Source: an uncultured Muribaculaceae bacterium
Lineage (GTDB): Bacteria; Bacteroidota; Bacteroidia; Bacteroidales; Muribaculaceae
DNA: 64,000 nucleotides
Direction of reading: 5' to 3'
Assembly: GCA_910578665.1 (NCBI GenBank)
Contig: CAJTQU010000002.1
Location: forward strand, 84,703-148,702
A program made the translations under genes and the position numbers. Shown in pieces: positions 53,376-62,172 of the stretch. Every line of letters begins with the position of its first letter. The first letter of the stretch is position 1. Under the pieces are notes generated by a model, which worked only from the letters and a program-made list of their open reading frames with translations, searched no databases and was not told where the DNA came from.

Positions 53376-54857
53376 ATGGCTAAAGAATTAAAAAACCTTA
53401 CAAAGAGAAGCGAGAACTATTCTCAATGGTATAACGAACTGGTTGTAAAAGCAGACTTGGCCGAGCAGTCGGCAGTGAGAGGGTGTATGGTTATCAAACC
53501 ATATGGGTACGCCATATGGGAAAAGATGCAGCAAACTCTTGACAAAATGTTTAAGCAGACAGGGGTGCAAAATGCCTACTTCCCTTTGCTAATACCTAAA
53601 TCTTTTCTTTGCCGAGAAGCTGAGCATGTTGAAGGATTCGCCAAAGAATGTGCTGTCGTAACCCATTACCGTCTTAAAAATGATCCTGACGGCAAAGGTG
53701 TAGTTGTCGATCCAGATGCAAGACTGGAAGAAGAACTTATAGTGCGTCCGACCTCAGAAACTATAATTTGGGGTACTTATAAAAACTGGATTCATTCATA
53801 CCGTGACCTACCCATCGTTTGCAACCAGTGGGCAAATGTTATGCGTTGGGAAATGCGAACCCGTATGTTTCTGCGTACTGCGGAATTTCTATGGCAGGAA
53901 GGTCACACGGCCCATGCCACATCTCAAGAAGCAGAAGACCGTACGGTGCAAATGGTAAATGTATATGCCGATTTCGCACGCAAGTATATGGCTATGCCTG
54001 TTATTGTCGGAGTTAAGTCTGCCACTGAGCGTTTTGCCGGCGCCATTAACACCTACACTATCGAAGCCATGATGCAGGACGGCAAGGCTCTTCAGAGCGG
54101 TACATCGCATTTCCTCGGTCAGAATTTTGCAAAAGCATTTGACGTTACGTTTATAAACAAGGATAATAAACCCGAACATGTATGGGCTTCCTCGTGGGGT
54201 GTATCAACTAGACTGATGGGTGCTTTGATTATGACCCATTCTGATGACAACGGGCTCGTGCTGCCGCCGCATCTTGCGCCTATCCAGGTAGTAATTATCC
54301 CAATTTATAAAAATGACGAGCAGCTGGCCGCGATAAGTGAACGCATTCGTCCTATCATGGACCAGCTGGCAAGTGCCGGAATAAGCGTCAAATATGATGA
54401 TGCAGACAACCGTCGTCCAGGATTTAAATTCGCGGATTACGAGTTGAAAGGTGTGCCTGTACGCCTCGCAGTAGGCGCTCGTGATCTGGAGAACAGTACT
54501 GTCGAACTAATGCGTCGTGATACTTTGGAAAAAGAAACACTGCCATTAGACGGCATCGCAGGACATATCGAAAATCTGTTGGAAGAAATACAGCAGAAGA
54601 TTTATAACAAGGCCCTTGACTATCGCGAGAAAATGACTACCACAGCCGATACTTACGATGAGTTTAAAGAGAAAATTGAAAAGGGAGGCTTTATTCTGGC
54701 TCATTGGGACGGTACGCCTGAAACCGAAGAGAAAATCAAGAATGAAACAAAGGCTACGATACGCTGTATACCTCTTGACGGTGACGAGACACCTGGAGTA
54801 TGTATGGTGACCGGCAAGCCCTCGGCTCGCCGTGTTATCTTTGCCAGAGCATATTAA
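53376..54857 (+). CDS. proS: Proline--tRNA ligase (archaeal/eukaryotic-type, short form)
   Basis: Class II synthetase of 493 residues. Motif 2 ([23 protein letters not shown]) and motif 3 ([14 protein letters not shown]) are clear, as is [16 protein letters not shown]. The bacterial-type inserted editing domain between motifs 2 and 3 is absent, which fits the ProS type found in Bacteroidota. The C-terminal anticodon-binding domain spans about residues 300-400, followed by a C-terminal extension. Confidence 0.95.
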   Translation: MAKELKNLTKRSENYSQWYNELVVKADLAEQSAVRGCMVIKPYGYAIWEKMQQTLDKMFKQTGVQNAYFPLLIPKSFLCREAEHVEGFAKECAVVTHYRLKNDPDGKGVVVDPDARLEEELIVRPTSETIIWGTYKNWIHSYRDLPIVCNQWANVMRWEMRTRMFLRTAEFLWQEGHTAHATSQEAEDRTVQMVNVYADFARKYMAMPVIVGVKSATERFAGAINTYTIEAMMQDGKALQSGTSHFLGQNFAKAFDVTFINKDNKPEHVWASSWGVSTRLMGALIMTHSDDNGLVLPPHLAPIQVVIIPIYKNDEQLAAISERIRPIMDQLASAGISVKYDDADNRRPGFKFADYELKGVPVRLAVGARDLENSTVELMRRDTLEKETLPLDGIAGHIENLLEEIQQKIYNKALDYREKMTTTADTYDEFKEKIEKGGFILAHWDGTPETEEKIKNETKATIRCIPLDGDETPGVCMVTGKPSARRVIFARAY

Positions 54858-54891
54858 CTTAGTAATTGACCAGAAAAATCATTACACACAA

Positions 54892-57075
54892 ATGAACATA
54901 GCGCGCATAGCCTTTACATTGGCATCGTCATTTATTATTCCGACAGCTACTGTATATGCGAATAATCTTACTGTAGAGGATTATTGCGATATACATGTCA
55001 ACGCGCCGGCGTCTGTCAAAGAAATGAAACCTATGCCTGACGGAGAAAGTTATCTCTGTATCAGCGATAATGGCAAAGCAATAGAGCGTTACAGCTATAA
55101 GACTGGTAAAAAATTAGACACAGTCTTTGATATTGCCACAATAAAGGGTGATGTAAAAATTAGTGAATTTGACGGCTATGAGATTTCGGCAAACGGACGA
55201 ATGCTACTTCTTTGGAATGACCGCGAGGGCATATACCGTTATTCGTTTAATGCTGTGCACTTTGTTTACGATATAGCCCGTGGCACACTTAAACGCGTTA
55301 GTCCGTCAGGTAAACAGCGTGGTGCCGTCATAAGCCATGACGGCACCATGGTGGCATTTACCCGTGACAACAATATATACATATCAAACCTGGATTTTGG
55401 AACAGAACTCCAGATAACAAAAGATGGTGCTGACGGTAAAATTATAAACGGCACACCGGACTGGGGCTATGAGGAGGAATTTGGCATACAAAACACTATG
55501 CGCTGGGCTCCTGATGACAGCTCTCTGTCATTTGTAACCTTTGACGAAAGCAGGGTGCCGACTTATCATTTTGATATATATTCGGGATACTGTGATCCTA
55601 TAGCGGAATATGACAATTATCCCGGTGAGTTTGTATATAAATATCCATTAGCTGGCGATAACAATTCAATTGTAAAGGTCAGCACATATAATATTGATTC
55701 TCGCATAACGAAAGTAATGGATCTGCCAATTGCGGAGACTGACTATGTGCCCTCTATGGAATATGGCGGCGATGCAACCCGGCTGATGGTCATGATTCTA
55801 AATCGTGATCAAAATGATCTGCGCCTCTATTCTGTAAATACCGGCTCTACAGTAGCAAAACTGCTGCTGGAAGAAAAGAGCAGTGCATGGCTAAGTCCGT
55901 CTGCATACCAGATGGTAGATTATGGCAAACAAAGTTTCATCATAGGTTCCGATAGAAGCGGATACCGCCATCTGTATGAATATGACTATAACGGTATGCT
56001 AAAACGCCAGCTCACATCGGGCAATTACTATGTTACAGCATATTATGGTTACAATCCGCAAACTCGTGAATACTTCTTCCAGACTACGCAGGAGGGAAGC
56101 ACAGAACGTAATGTGGCGAAAGCTGGCAAAGGCGGCGTTATAATGCTTCATCCTGGTAAAGGCTGGGAGAGTGCTGCTTTCAGCAGCAACATGCAGTATT
56201 ATGTCCGCACTTATAGCAATGTCCTCACACCTCCGCAGTACACATTGCATAGCCTGAAAGGGAAGATAGCAAATTTGGAAATGAACACCGATTACGCTGC
56301 CCGTTATGCCAACGCGCCAAAAAAAGAATTTATAAGCATACCTAACGCTGATGGCGAGATGATGGATGCCTACGTTATCAAACCCTCAGATTTCGATGCT
56401 TCAAAAAAATATCCATTGGTAACTTACCAGTATAACGGTCCTGAATCGCAGGAAGTGCAAAACCGCTGGCGTATGGACGGAGTGTACTACTTCGCATCAC
56501 AAGGATACATAGTTGCATGTATGGATGGTCGTGGCACTGGCTACCGCTCACGCAAATGGAGTGACTGTGTTTACAAACATCTGGGCGAATATGAAACAAA
56601 AGACCAGATAGCCGGTGCCCGTTACTTCGCATCACTGCCATATGTTGATTCAGAGCGAATGGCATGCTTCGGATGGAGCTATGGCGGATATATGACACTC
56701 ATGGAACTTACTGATCCGTCAACACCGTTTAAGGCTGGTATTTCTATGGCACCCGTAACAGACTGGCGCTACTATGATTCAATTTATACAGAACGCTACA
56801 TGCAGCGCCCCCAGCAGAATCAGAGCGGCTATGACGCATCCTCTACCCTGCCACGTACCGGTAATCTTAACGCACGCTTACTAATCATGAGTGGTACCAG
56901 CGATGACAATGTGCATTTCTATAATACATTGAAATACACATCCAAGCTGACTGCCGAAGGCAAGATCTTCGATATGATGGCATGGACCGGTTTTGAGCAT
57001 TCCCTCAGAATGTGCAACGCACGCGTACAATTGTATCGTAAAGTGTTGGATTTTCTTGATACACAGCTAAAATAA
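54892..57075 (+). CDS. S9-family serine peptidase, dipeptidyl peptidase IV-like
   Basis: A 727-residue exported enzyme (signal peptide MNIARIAFTLASSFIIPTATVYA) that should release X-Pro dipeptides. Residues about 40-450 form the beta-propeller (GTPDWGYEEEFGI contains the Glu-Glu pair that binds the substrate N-terminus), and the alpha/beta hydrolase domain carries nucleophile Ser in FGWSYGGYM, Asp in SGTSDDNVHF and His in TGFEHSLR. The longer frame beginning at 54832 overlaps the proS end; ATG 54892 gives the proper signal peptide. Confidence 0.93.
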   Translation: MNIARIAFTLASSFIIPTATVYANNLTVEDYCDIHVNAPASVKEMKPMPDGESYLCISDNGKAIERYSYKTGKKLDTVFDIATIKGDVKISEFDGYEISANGRMLLLWNDREGIYRYSFNAVHFVYDIARGTLKRVSPSGKQRGAVISHDGTMVAFTRDNNIYISNLDFGTELQITKDGADGKIINGTPDWGYEEEFGIQNTMRWAPDDSSLSFVTFDESRVPTYHFDIYSGYCDPIAEYDNYPGEFVYKYPLAGDNNSIVKVSTYNIDSRITKVMDLPIAETDYVPSMEYGGDATRLMVMILNRDQNDLRLYSVNTGSTVAKLLLEEKSSAWLSPSAYQMVDYGKQSFIIGSDRSGYRHLYEYDYNGMLKRQLTSGNYYVTAYYGYNPQTREYFFQTTQEGSTERNVAKAGKGGVIMLHPGKGWESAAFSSNMQYYVRTYSNVLTPPQYTLHSLKGKIANLEMNTDYAARYANAPKKEFISIPNADGEMMDAYVIKPSDFDASKKYPLVTYQYNGPESQEVQNRWRMDGVYYFASQGYIVACMDGRGTGYRSRKWSDCVYKHLGEYETKDQIAGARYFASLPYVDSERMACFGWSYGGYMTLMELTDPSTPFKAGISMAPVTDWRYYDSIYTERYMQRPQQNQSGYDASSTLPRTGNLNARLLIMSGTSDDNVHFYNTLKYTSKLTAEGKIFDMMAWTGFEHSLRMCNARVQLYRKVLDFLDTQLK

Positions 57076-57125
57076 ATTTATTTTGGCAAAAATGCATCGT
57101 GATTATTCTTAATTATTAGTAAACA

Positions 57126-58484
57126 ATGCCTAAAGACTTATTTAAGGTAAATAGTGAGCAGATTTTTTTCTTATGGCGAAATTTCGCCATAAGTGTGCTT
57201 ACGATCATATTGACACACTTTCTGACCCGTATTTTGCCGGTGTACATGGCACCTATTATATCCACAGTAGGTGCGGCTGCTATATACTTTGTCGTATATA
57301 ACAATTATTATTCAAACTCTGAATCTTGTGTCATAGTTCCTTATACAGTCTTCTTGATACTAGTGGCATACACCATTACACTTGTTTCTCTCAACCTGCT
57401 TAACATTTGGACTGTTATCAGCATTCCGGCTGAGATGAACTTCTTTAGCGGATATTATATTCCCAATCTTCTGCTTGCGCCAATAGGTTTGGTCACTTCC
57501 CTGTTTATATACTGGCGCAGGCATAAAATCAGCATATGTGCCAACTGCAAACTGACTAACGGCACTCCGCTAGACAGAGGACGTGTTGGAATTATCTACA
57601 GTTCGGAGAGTGAGTTGCAGCTACGTAATCTCATATATATATACATCCTGCTCACATCCTTGGCATGGGGTTATTATCTGTTTGCATATATTGATGTTAA
57701 CTTCAGCAAACGTGATGTATACGTGTTTACATGGCTTGCTATTGCGACGTATATATGCGACATAATATACTTCGGAATACGTTACTATAATTTGTTTTTA
57801 GATCTTAAGGAAAATGATGAATTGATATATCCTGAAGATATAACTGATAGCGGTGTGCGCACATATGCACGTTTTTATGTGATATGCAGTGACAACATGT
57901 ACATGTCACACCACTCCCCTGACGGATTGCGCGATGATGACAGTAATATAATGGACTCTCCTTTCCTCATAAAGCGGAATATGAACGGTATCCCGGAAAT
58001 AGAACTGAAAGCCATTATTTCTCGTATGACAGGTGTTTCAGACGGTACATTGCGCTTTTTCTACGGCCGTAAGACAGCTGATGCTTCCGGACGGCGTCTT
58101 CTAAGGTATTTTTATTTCCTTCCCGGAGATGTAGAGGAATATCCGGAACTTGCTGTAGCGGGCGAATGGCTAAGCTCTGAAAAATTGAAGACATTGTACA
58201 ACAAAGAGCCTGATCGTTTGTCATCTACATGTCTTGCCGATATTTCGAGACTGGCTACAATTCTGATTACCCAAAAAACATTTACAGACGAAGGCGAGCG
58301 AAGAGTAAAAATTATGCACTACCACCCCTCGTTCAACCTTCAGGAGCTACAGGAGTCTGAGACAGACTTTCAGGATGATAAGTGGATACGTATATCAATG
58401 TTTAACGCCGACACCAAATTCTTCCGGCTCAGAAAATGGTGGCGCAGCAAATGGCGCAACACACCCAATACAAATCGCTTATGA
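57126..58484 (+). CDS. Unknown membrane protein upstream of miaA
   Basis: A 452-residue protein not recognised. The first 220 residues hold about six hydrophobic helices in two groups (roughly 17-60 and 70-130, then 165-215), with an ICANCKLTNGTPLDRGR segment between them (a CxxC pair). Residues about 230-450 form a soluble, charged domain without known motif (for example AIISRMTGVSDGTLRFFYGRK). The stop overlaps the miaA ATG by four bases, so the two are translated together. It could be a Bacteroidota-specific protein; I make no functional claim. Confidence 0.7.
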   Translation: MPKDLFKVNSEQIFFLWRNFAISVLTIILTHFLTRILPVYMAPIISTVGAAAIYFVVYNNYYSNSESCVIVPYTVFLILVAYTITLVSLNLLNIWTVISIPAEMNFFSGYYIPNLLLAPIGLVTSLFIYWRRHKISICANCKLTNGTPLDRGRVGIIYSSESELQLRNLIYIYILLTSLAWGYYLFAYIDVNFSKRDVYVFTWLAIATYICDIIYFGIRYYNLFLDLKENDELIYPEDITDSGVRTYARFYVICSDNMYMSHHSPDGLRDDDSNIMDSPFLIKRNMNGIPEIELKAIISRMTGVSDGTLRFFYGRKTADASGRRLLRYFYFLPGDVEEYPELAVAGEWLSSEKLKTLYNKEPDRLSSTCLADISRLATILITQKTFTDEGERRVKIMHYHPSFNLQELQESETDFQDDKWIRISMFNADTKFFRLRKWWRSKWRNTPNTNRL

Positions 58485-59392
58485 CGTTTGATCCAAGCTA
58501 CGTAGCCAGATTTTTAGATCTATCACGCACATCTCTACCTCTGATAGCGGTAGTGGGTCCTACAGCAAGCGGTAAAACATCGCGTGCCGTAGCTATGGCG
58601 CGTATGCTAAACGCTGAAATTATAAGTGCTGATTCTCGCCAGGTATACCGTGGAATGGATATTGGCACAGGAAAAGATATGGATGAATATGGAGATATAC
58701 CTGTCCATCTTATAGATATCCGTCCCGCCGGATACAAGTACAATCTTCATGAATTTCTGCAAGACTACTATAATGCTGAAAATGATATTCGTTCTCGTGG
58801 GAAAAATGTAATACTCTGCGGAGGCACCGGATTATACGCAGAAGCCGTACTATCAGGTATGAAACTTCCCGAGGTGCCGGTAAACAAAGCCTTGCGCGAT
58901 AAGCTCTATGGGAAGACCCTCTCGGAACTAACCGAAATACTGTCATGTATGAAAACTTTGCACAATACGACTGATGTAGACTCTTGTGCACGTGCCATAA
59001 GGGCAATTGAAATACAACAGTATTATCTTGACCATCCAGAAGAAACCCAATATACAAAATGCGATCTGGATAACAGACCTGAGTCTGTTATTTTCTTGGT
59101 TGACATAACACGGGAAGAACGACGTAAGAAGATCTCCCAGAGACTACGTGCCAGACTAGACGAAGGTATGATAGATGAAGTGCGTAATTTGATTGCATCC
59201 GGTATACATCCAGATGATTTAATTTATTACGGACTAGAATATAAATTCGTAACAAAACACATTTTAGGAGAACTTAGCAAGGAGCAAATGGTAAGCCAGC
59301 TTGAAACAGCGATACACCAGTTTGCAAAAAGACAAATGACTTGGTATCGAGGTATGACACGTCGTGGGTTTAATCTTATACCGCTACATTAA
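58481..59392 (+). CDS. miaA: tRNA dimethylallyltransferase
   Basis: Adds the isopentenyl group to A37 of tRNAs reading UNN codons. The 303-residue protein has the P-loop VVGPTASGKTSRAVAMAR, DSRQVYRGMDIGTGK, the HLIDI segment, GGTGLYAEAVLSG, and the late RQMTWYRGM. A longer frame starts at 58436, but ATG 58481 overlaps the preceding stop by four bases (ATGA) and is the usual arrangement in this genome. Confidence 0.95.
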   Translation: MTFDPSYVARFLDLSRTSLPLIAVVGPTASGKTSRAVAMARMLNAEIISADSRQVYRGMDIGTGKDMDEYGDIPVHLIDIRPAGYKYNLHEFLQDYYNAENDIRSRGKNVILCGGTGLYAEAVLSGMKLPEVPVNKALRDKLYGKTLSELTEILSCMKTLHNTTDVDSCARAIRAIEIQQYYLDHPEETQYTKCDLDNRPESVIFLVDITREERRKKISQRLRARLDEGMIDEVRNLIASGIHPDDLIYYGLEYKFVTKHILGELSKEQMVSQLETAIHQFAKRQMTWYRGMTRRGFNLIPLH

Positions 59393-59419
59393 GCCTACGG
59401 ATAAGAACATGCCGTAAGC
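59393..59419 (-). terminator. Weak hairpin between miaA and the VKOR cluster
   Basis: On the minus strand an 8-bp stem with one G-U pair (59393-59400 with 59412-59419) and an 11-base loop follows the small peptide ORF and lies just after miaA on the other strand. No U tail. Confidence 0.35.
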
Positions 59420-59461
59420 TATGCAACGTCTAATATAATTCTAGCATCAGATTAGAGGTTA

Positions 59462-59590
59462 TTAATTTTCTCTCAATCTTTCTGGAGAAATAACTGTTCG
59501 CTTAGTTGATATACGTATGTTGTTCAATTCCATAGAAGTCAGTTCACGCGCAGAATCCGGGATAAGTTTAGCAATATTTCTAACGTCCAT
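59462..59590 (-). CDS. 42-residue peptide ORF overlapping the VKOR stop codon
   Basis: A short frame starting with ATG 59590 inside the end of the VKOR gene (its ATG precedes the VKOR TAG by a few bases, a -1/+1 type overlap) and ending with TAA at 59462. Product: MDVRNIAKLIPD then SARELTSMELNNIR and ISTKRTVISPERLREN, 42 residues, charged, no cysteine, no membrane helix. The overlap suggests translational coupling to VKOR. The middle part loosely resembles leader peptides of Bacteroidales natural-product precursors (EL..MELNNI), but there is no double-glycine site. Could also be chance. Confidence 0.45.
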   Translation of the reverse strand: MDVRNIAKLIPDSARELTSMELNNIRISTKRTVISPERLREN

Positions 59591-60590
59591 CAGGATAACG
59601 GTTTATAAATGAAAACAATCTGTTTAACGACAACAAAGCCACAGCATATGCTGCTACAAGTGCATAAAATTTGCTTGTAATTGGTAACATGCCGCTATAC
59701 CAGCCACCGACTAAATAAACTACAAACAACAACCATAACAAGGCCTGGACACAGAGGCAAAGTGTACACCATGCTTTTGCCCTGAATTTCTGATACCATA
59801 CACTCCAAAAAGAGAATGGAAGACAACAGAAATTGATAACAGCCAGATATGAAATGTATTGGGGAAATAGCAATAAAACAAATAAGCTTACAGAAAAATA
59901 TGACAAGCCCACTTCGCTCCAATTAAATATGCCGAAGAAACTTGATGCCTTAGTCTCAAGTACAGAATCACATCCTCCAGCCTCAATCACTCCACACATT
60001 CTGTCAGCAGTATGACTATGTATTTTAAGAGTCTTTTGTACAAGTAAAAAACATATATATATGCCAATCAAATAAATCCCGATTAATGGAATAACCGACC
60101 ACTCGGCAAACACTCCCCTACTGACACAAAGATAACAAAACAATATTGCAGATAGAATCCACAACGTCCACTTTTTTACTTGCGCTGCCCATGAAATCCA
60201 GCGGTGCGTACTGTAATCTGGCTCTATTGCCCCACTGTTTGGATAAACACAAAATATATTTCCAGTGCAAGCCTTAATAAAGCGATCAGTATCAATCTTT
60301 TCCCTTACTCCTTGAGATGTATATTCAGTCTCTGAACCATTTATACTATTTACAATAACAAGGCCCAAAGTAGTTTGGGCTATGAAAGGGGCCGGCACAC
60401 CACAAATAGCAGCCTTATTAATGAATGCATATCCCACACTCTCCACTCCATATTCCTTTAACAGTGTAGACAAGCCATATAAAGACTTAAACGGCATAGA
60501 ATCACAACGAGAATCGGAATATTCGGCTGTATGAGGCACACTCAGTACACCAAGCAGGTCTGTCAATATGGAATTCGGTTTCCCTTTCAT
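59580..60590 (-). CDS. VKOR-family disulfide oxidoreductase with C39-like N-terminus
   Basis: A 336-residue membrane protein. Residues about 10-120 look like a degenerate C39 peptidase-type domain (no catalytic Cys/His pair in the right place). From residue 140 the vitamin K epoxide reductase domain begins: five helices, loop cysteines C199 and C207 (MCGVIEAGGCDS), and the active CxxC C275-C278 (AWCTLC). VKOR enzymes generate disulfides for periplasmic folding using quinones. Many Bacteroidota VKOR proteins have a fused thioredoxin; here it is absent and a separate thioredoxin gene lies 13 bases upstream. Confidence 0.85.
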   Translation of the reverse strand: MKGKPNSILTDLLGVLSVPHTAEYSDSRCDSMPFKSLYGLSTLLKEYGVESVGYAFINKAAICGVPAPFIAQTTLGLVIVNSINGSETEYTSQGVREKIDTDRFIKACTGNIFCVYPNSGAIEPDYSTHRWISWAAQVKKWTLWILSAILFCYLCVSRGVFAEWSVIPLIGIYLIGIYICFLLVQKTLKIHSHTADRMCGVIEAGGCDSVLETKASSFFGIFNWSEVGLSYFSVSLFVLLLFPQYISYLAVINFCCLPFSFWSVWYQKFRAKAWCTLCLCVQALLWLLFVVYLVGGWYSGMLPITSKFYALVAAYAVALLSLNRLFSFINRYPDGR

Positions 60591-60603
60591 AACCTACCAA
60601 AAT

Positions 60604-60933
60604 TTAGTCCATATTCCCAGCTGCGGCAGTTATGCGAGACAACAGCGCATCCGACTCAATTTCTCCTGTATGACGCCATACCTCCTGGCCATCCTTATAC
60701 AAAATAAATGTAGGTATAGTATCCGCCCCATTCTCCTCTGCAAGCTGTTCATGCTCGTCAACATCAATTTGATGGATACCAATCTTACCATTCACTAAAT
60801 CCTTTAGCCCCTCTACAACGGGAGCCATACGCTGGCAATGAGGACACCATGAAGCATAAAACTCCACTAAAACTACATTTTCGCTTTTAATTAAACTCTT
60901 GTAATCCATAGTATAAAATTTTTGTTTTCTCAT
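60604..60933 (-). CDS. Thioredoxin-like protein with CPHC active site
   Basis: A 109-residue thioredoxin-fold protein with active site WCPHC (C30, C33) and cis-proline in ADTIPTF. CPHC is the DsbA dipeptide rather than the CGPC of ordinary thioredoxin, which suits an oxidising partner of the downstream VKOR. There is no signal peptide, which is puzzling for a periplasmic role. ATG 60909 (MDYKSLI) would give a 101-residue form. It is the first gene of the cluster. Confidence 0.85.
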   Translation of the reverse strand: MRKQKFYTMDYKSLIKSENVVLVEFYASWCPHCQRMAPVVEGLKDLVNGKIGIHQIDVDEHEQLAEENGADTIPTFILYKDGQEVWRHTGEIESDALLSRITAAAGNMD

Positions 60934-61055
60934 TTAGAACATATGCAATCGCAAAAAAGTTGAAGTCTCCACAAATTTTTATTAATTTATAACTGCCAAA
61001 TTTACAAGCATCTACACTTATGATAATAAAATATTACAAAAAACTCTTTAAAAAA

Positions 61056-61087
61056 TTTGCACAAAATAAAAATAATGCCTAACTTTG
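61056..61087 (+). promoter_or_regulatory. Consensus promoter for tRNA-Ser
   Basis: TTTG at 61056-61059, 20-base spacer, TAACTTTG at 61080-61087. The start of transcription would be about 45 bases before the tRNA gene. Confidence 0.85.
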
Positions 61088-61131
61088 CACTCGCAAACGA
61101 GACATAAACCCCAATAAGAGGTTTAGTCCAA

Positions 61132-61219
<88 letters not shown>

Positions 61220-61231
61220 ATAAGTCAAGTT

Positions 61232-61272
61232 AAATCGCTGTAACTCACAAAGTTGCAGCGATTTTAATTTTC
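61232..61272 (+). terminator. Terminator after tRNA-Ser
   Basis: A 13-bp stem with one G-U pair (61232-61244 with 61252-61264) and a TAATTTT tail, 13 bases past the CCA end. Confidence 0.8.
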
Positions 61273-61768
61273 ATCCCATACAAAAATACATACAATACCG
61301 AGGGCAAACTTAGCCACATACAAAACTGTTGGTGTCATAAAGAATCAAGCATGAGGGACGCGGTTTCTTTCATGTTCATTAGATTAATTGGACAATCATT
61401 GTGGTTATGTTTCCTGTCTGTTGGCTATTCTATCCATAGATTTATCAATCAATCCTAATGTACCATTCGTGAGAATGTGATAACCATGCCATATTTGTCC
61501 TTATGGAAGTAGCCCATTTGTGTAAGTACCTGAAATTCAGACGTGACAATTTTACGCCAATCTTAGTCAATCCTAAAATCACATGGTAAAACGAAGAAAA
61601 GTGTTCGGAATTTCTTTTAATTCGTGAACCCATACTTAATTTTGCGGTGTCAATCCATGACATCACAGAGTATGGCCATACTCCAGATTGCCTTTATCGC
61701 CCTACATTGTCTTTAGTGTAACACGTTGCCTTTACCGCCCTATCACCCCAATAACATTTTACACACAC
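61273..61768. other. Spacer between tRNA-Ser and the DUF3853 gene
   Basis: About 500 bases with no credible gene; a 73-codon minus-strand frame (61445-61666) has no recognised feature. Near its end a -7-type box TAATTTTG occurs at 61637-61644 and two 17-bp near-identical repeats precede the DUF3853 start. The border between chromosome and mobile element probably lies in this stretch; no integrase gene or attachment duplication was found. Confidence 0.5.
61688..61742 (+). repeat. Pair of 17-bp direct repeats upstream of the DUF3853 gene
   Basis: TTGCCTTTATCGCCCTA (61688-61704) and TTGCCTTTACCGCCCTA (61726-61742) differ at one base and start 38 bp apart, ending 26 bases before the ATG at 61769. 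Such repeats can be binding sites for a regulator or recombinase; direct evidence is lacking. Confidence 0.6.
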
Positions 61769-62080
61769 ATGGAGTTACAGACATTACTCTCAAAACCTGT
61801 GTGGCAGATGACGGGGGAAGAGCTGTTGTTCCTCTCACGACAATCTGCCGACACAAACACAAACCAATCTCCGGTAAATGAACCTACCGCAACCAAGCAC
61901 TATGTCTATGGTATCGCCGGAATATGTGAGATATTCTCATGCAGTAAACCTACGGCCATCCGCATAAAGAAAAGCGGACGTATAGACAAAGCCATCACAC
62001 AGGTTGGTAGGAAAATTGTCATTGACGCTGATCTCGCCCTGCAACTTGCATCTCAAAAGCCGATGCCAAGAAAGAGATAA
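61769..62080 (+). CDS. DUF3853-family protein of a mobile element
   Basis: A 103-residue helix-turn-helix-type protein. After KPVWQMTGEELLFL comes YVYGIAGICEIFSCSKPTAIRIKKSGRIDKAITQVGRKIVIDADLALQLA, which matches the DUF3853 small proteins carried by Bacteroidota mobilizable units, where the gene sits before a DUF3987 gene. Likely a DNA-binding regulator or excision/replication accessory. Start at ATG 61769; a longer frame from 61688 runs into the repeat region and is not used. Confidence 0.82.
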   Translation: MELQTLLSKPVWQMTGEELLFLSRQSADTNTNQSPVNEPTATKHYVYGIAGICEIFSCSKPTAIRIKKSGRIDKAITQVGRKIVIDADLALQLASQKPMPRKR

Positions 62081-62172
62081 CCTAATCTACCCTATCAGCA
62101 CAAAGTCGGAGTTATCCCACCTCTTTCAGTGGGATACTCCAAACTGCTGATACATCAACAATACCATACAAA

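Noticed and set aside
53195..53383. 62-codon frame in the proS leader
   Set aside because: It overlaps the proS start codon, has no domain or helix pattern, and lies inside a promoter-defined untranslated leader.
61445..61666. 73-codon minus-strand frame in the spacer after tRNA-Ser
   Set aside because: No recognisable feature, no promoter facing it, and in a region that is expected to be an element boundary.
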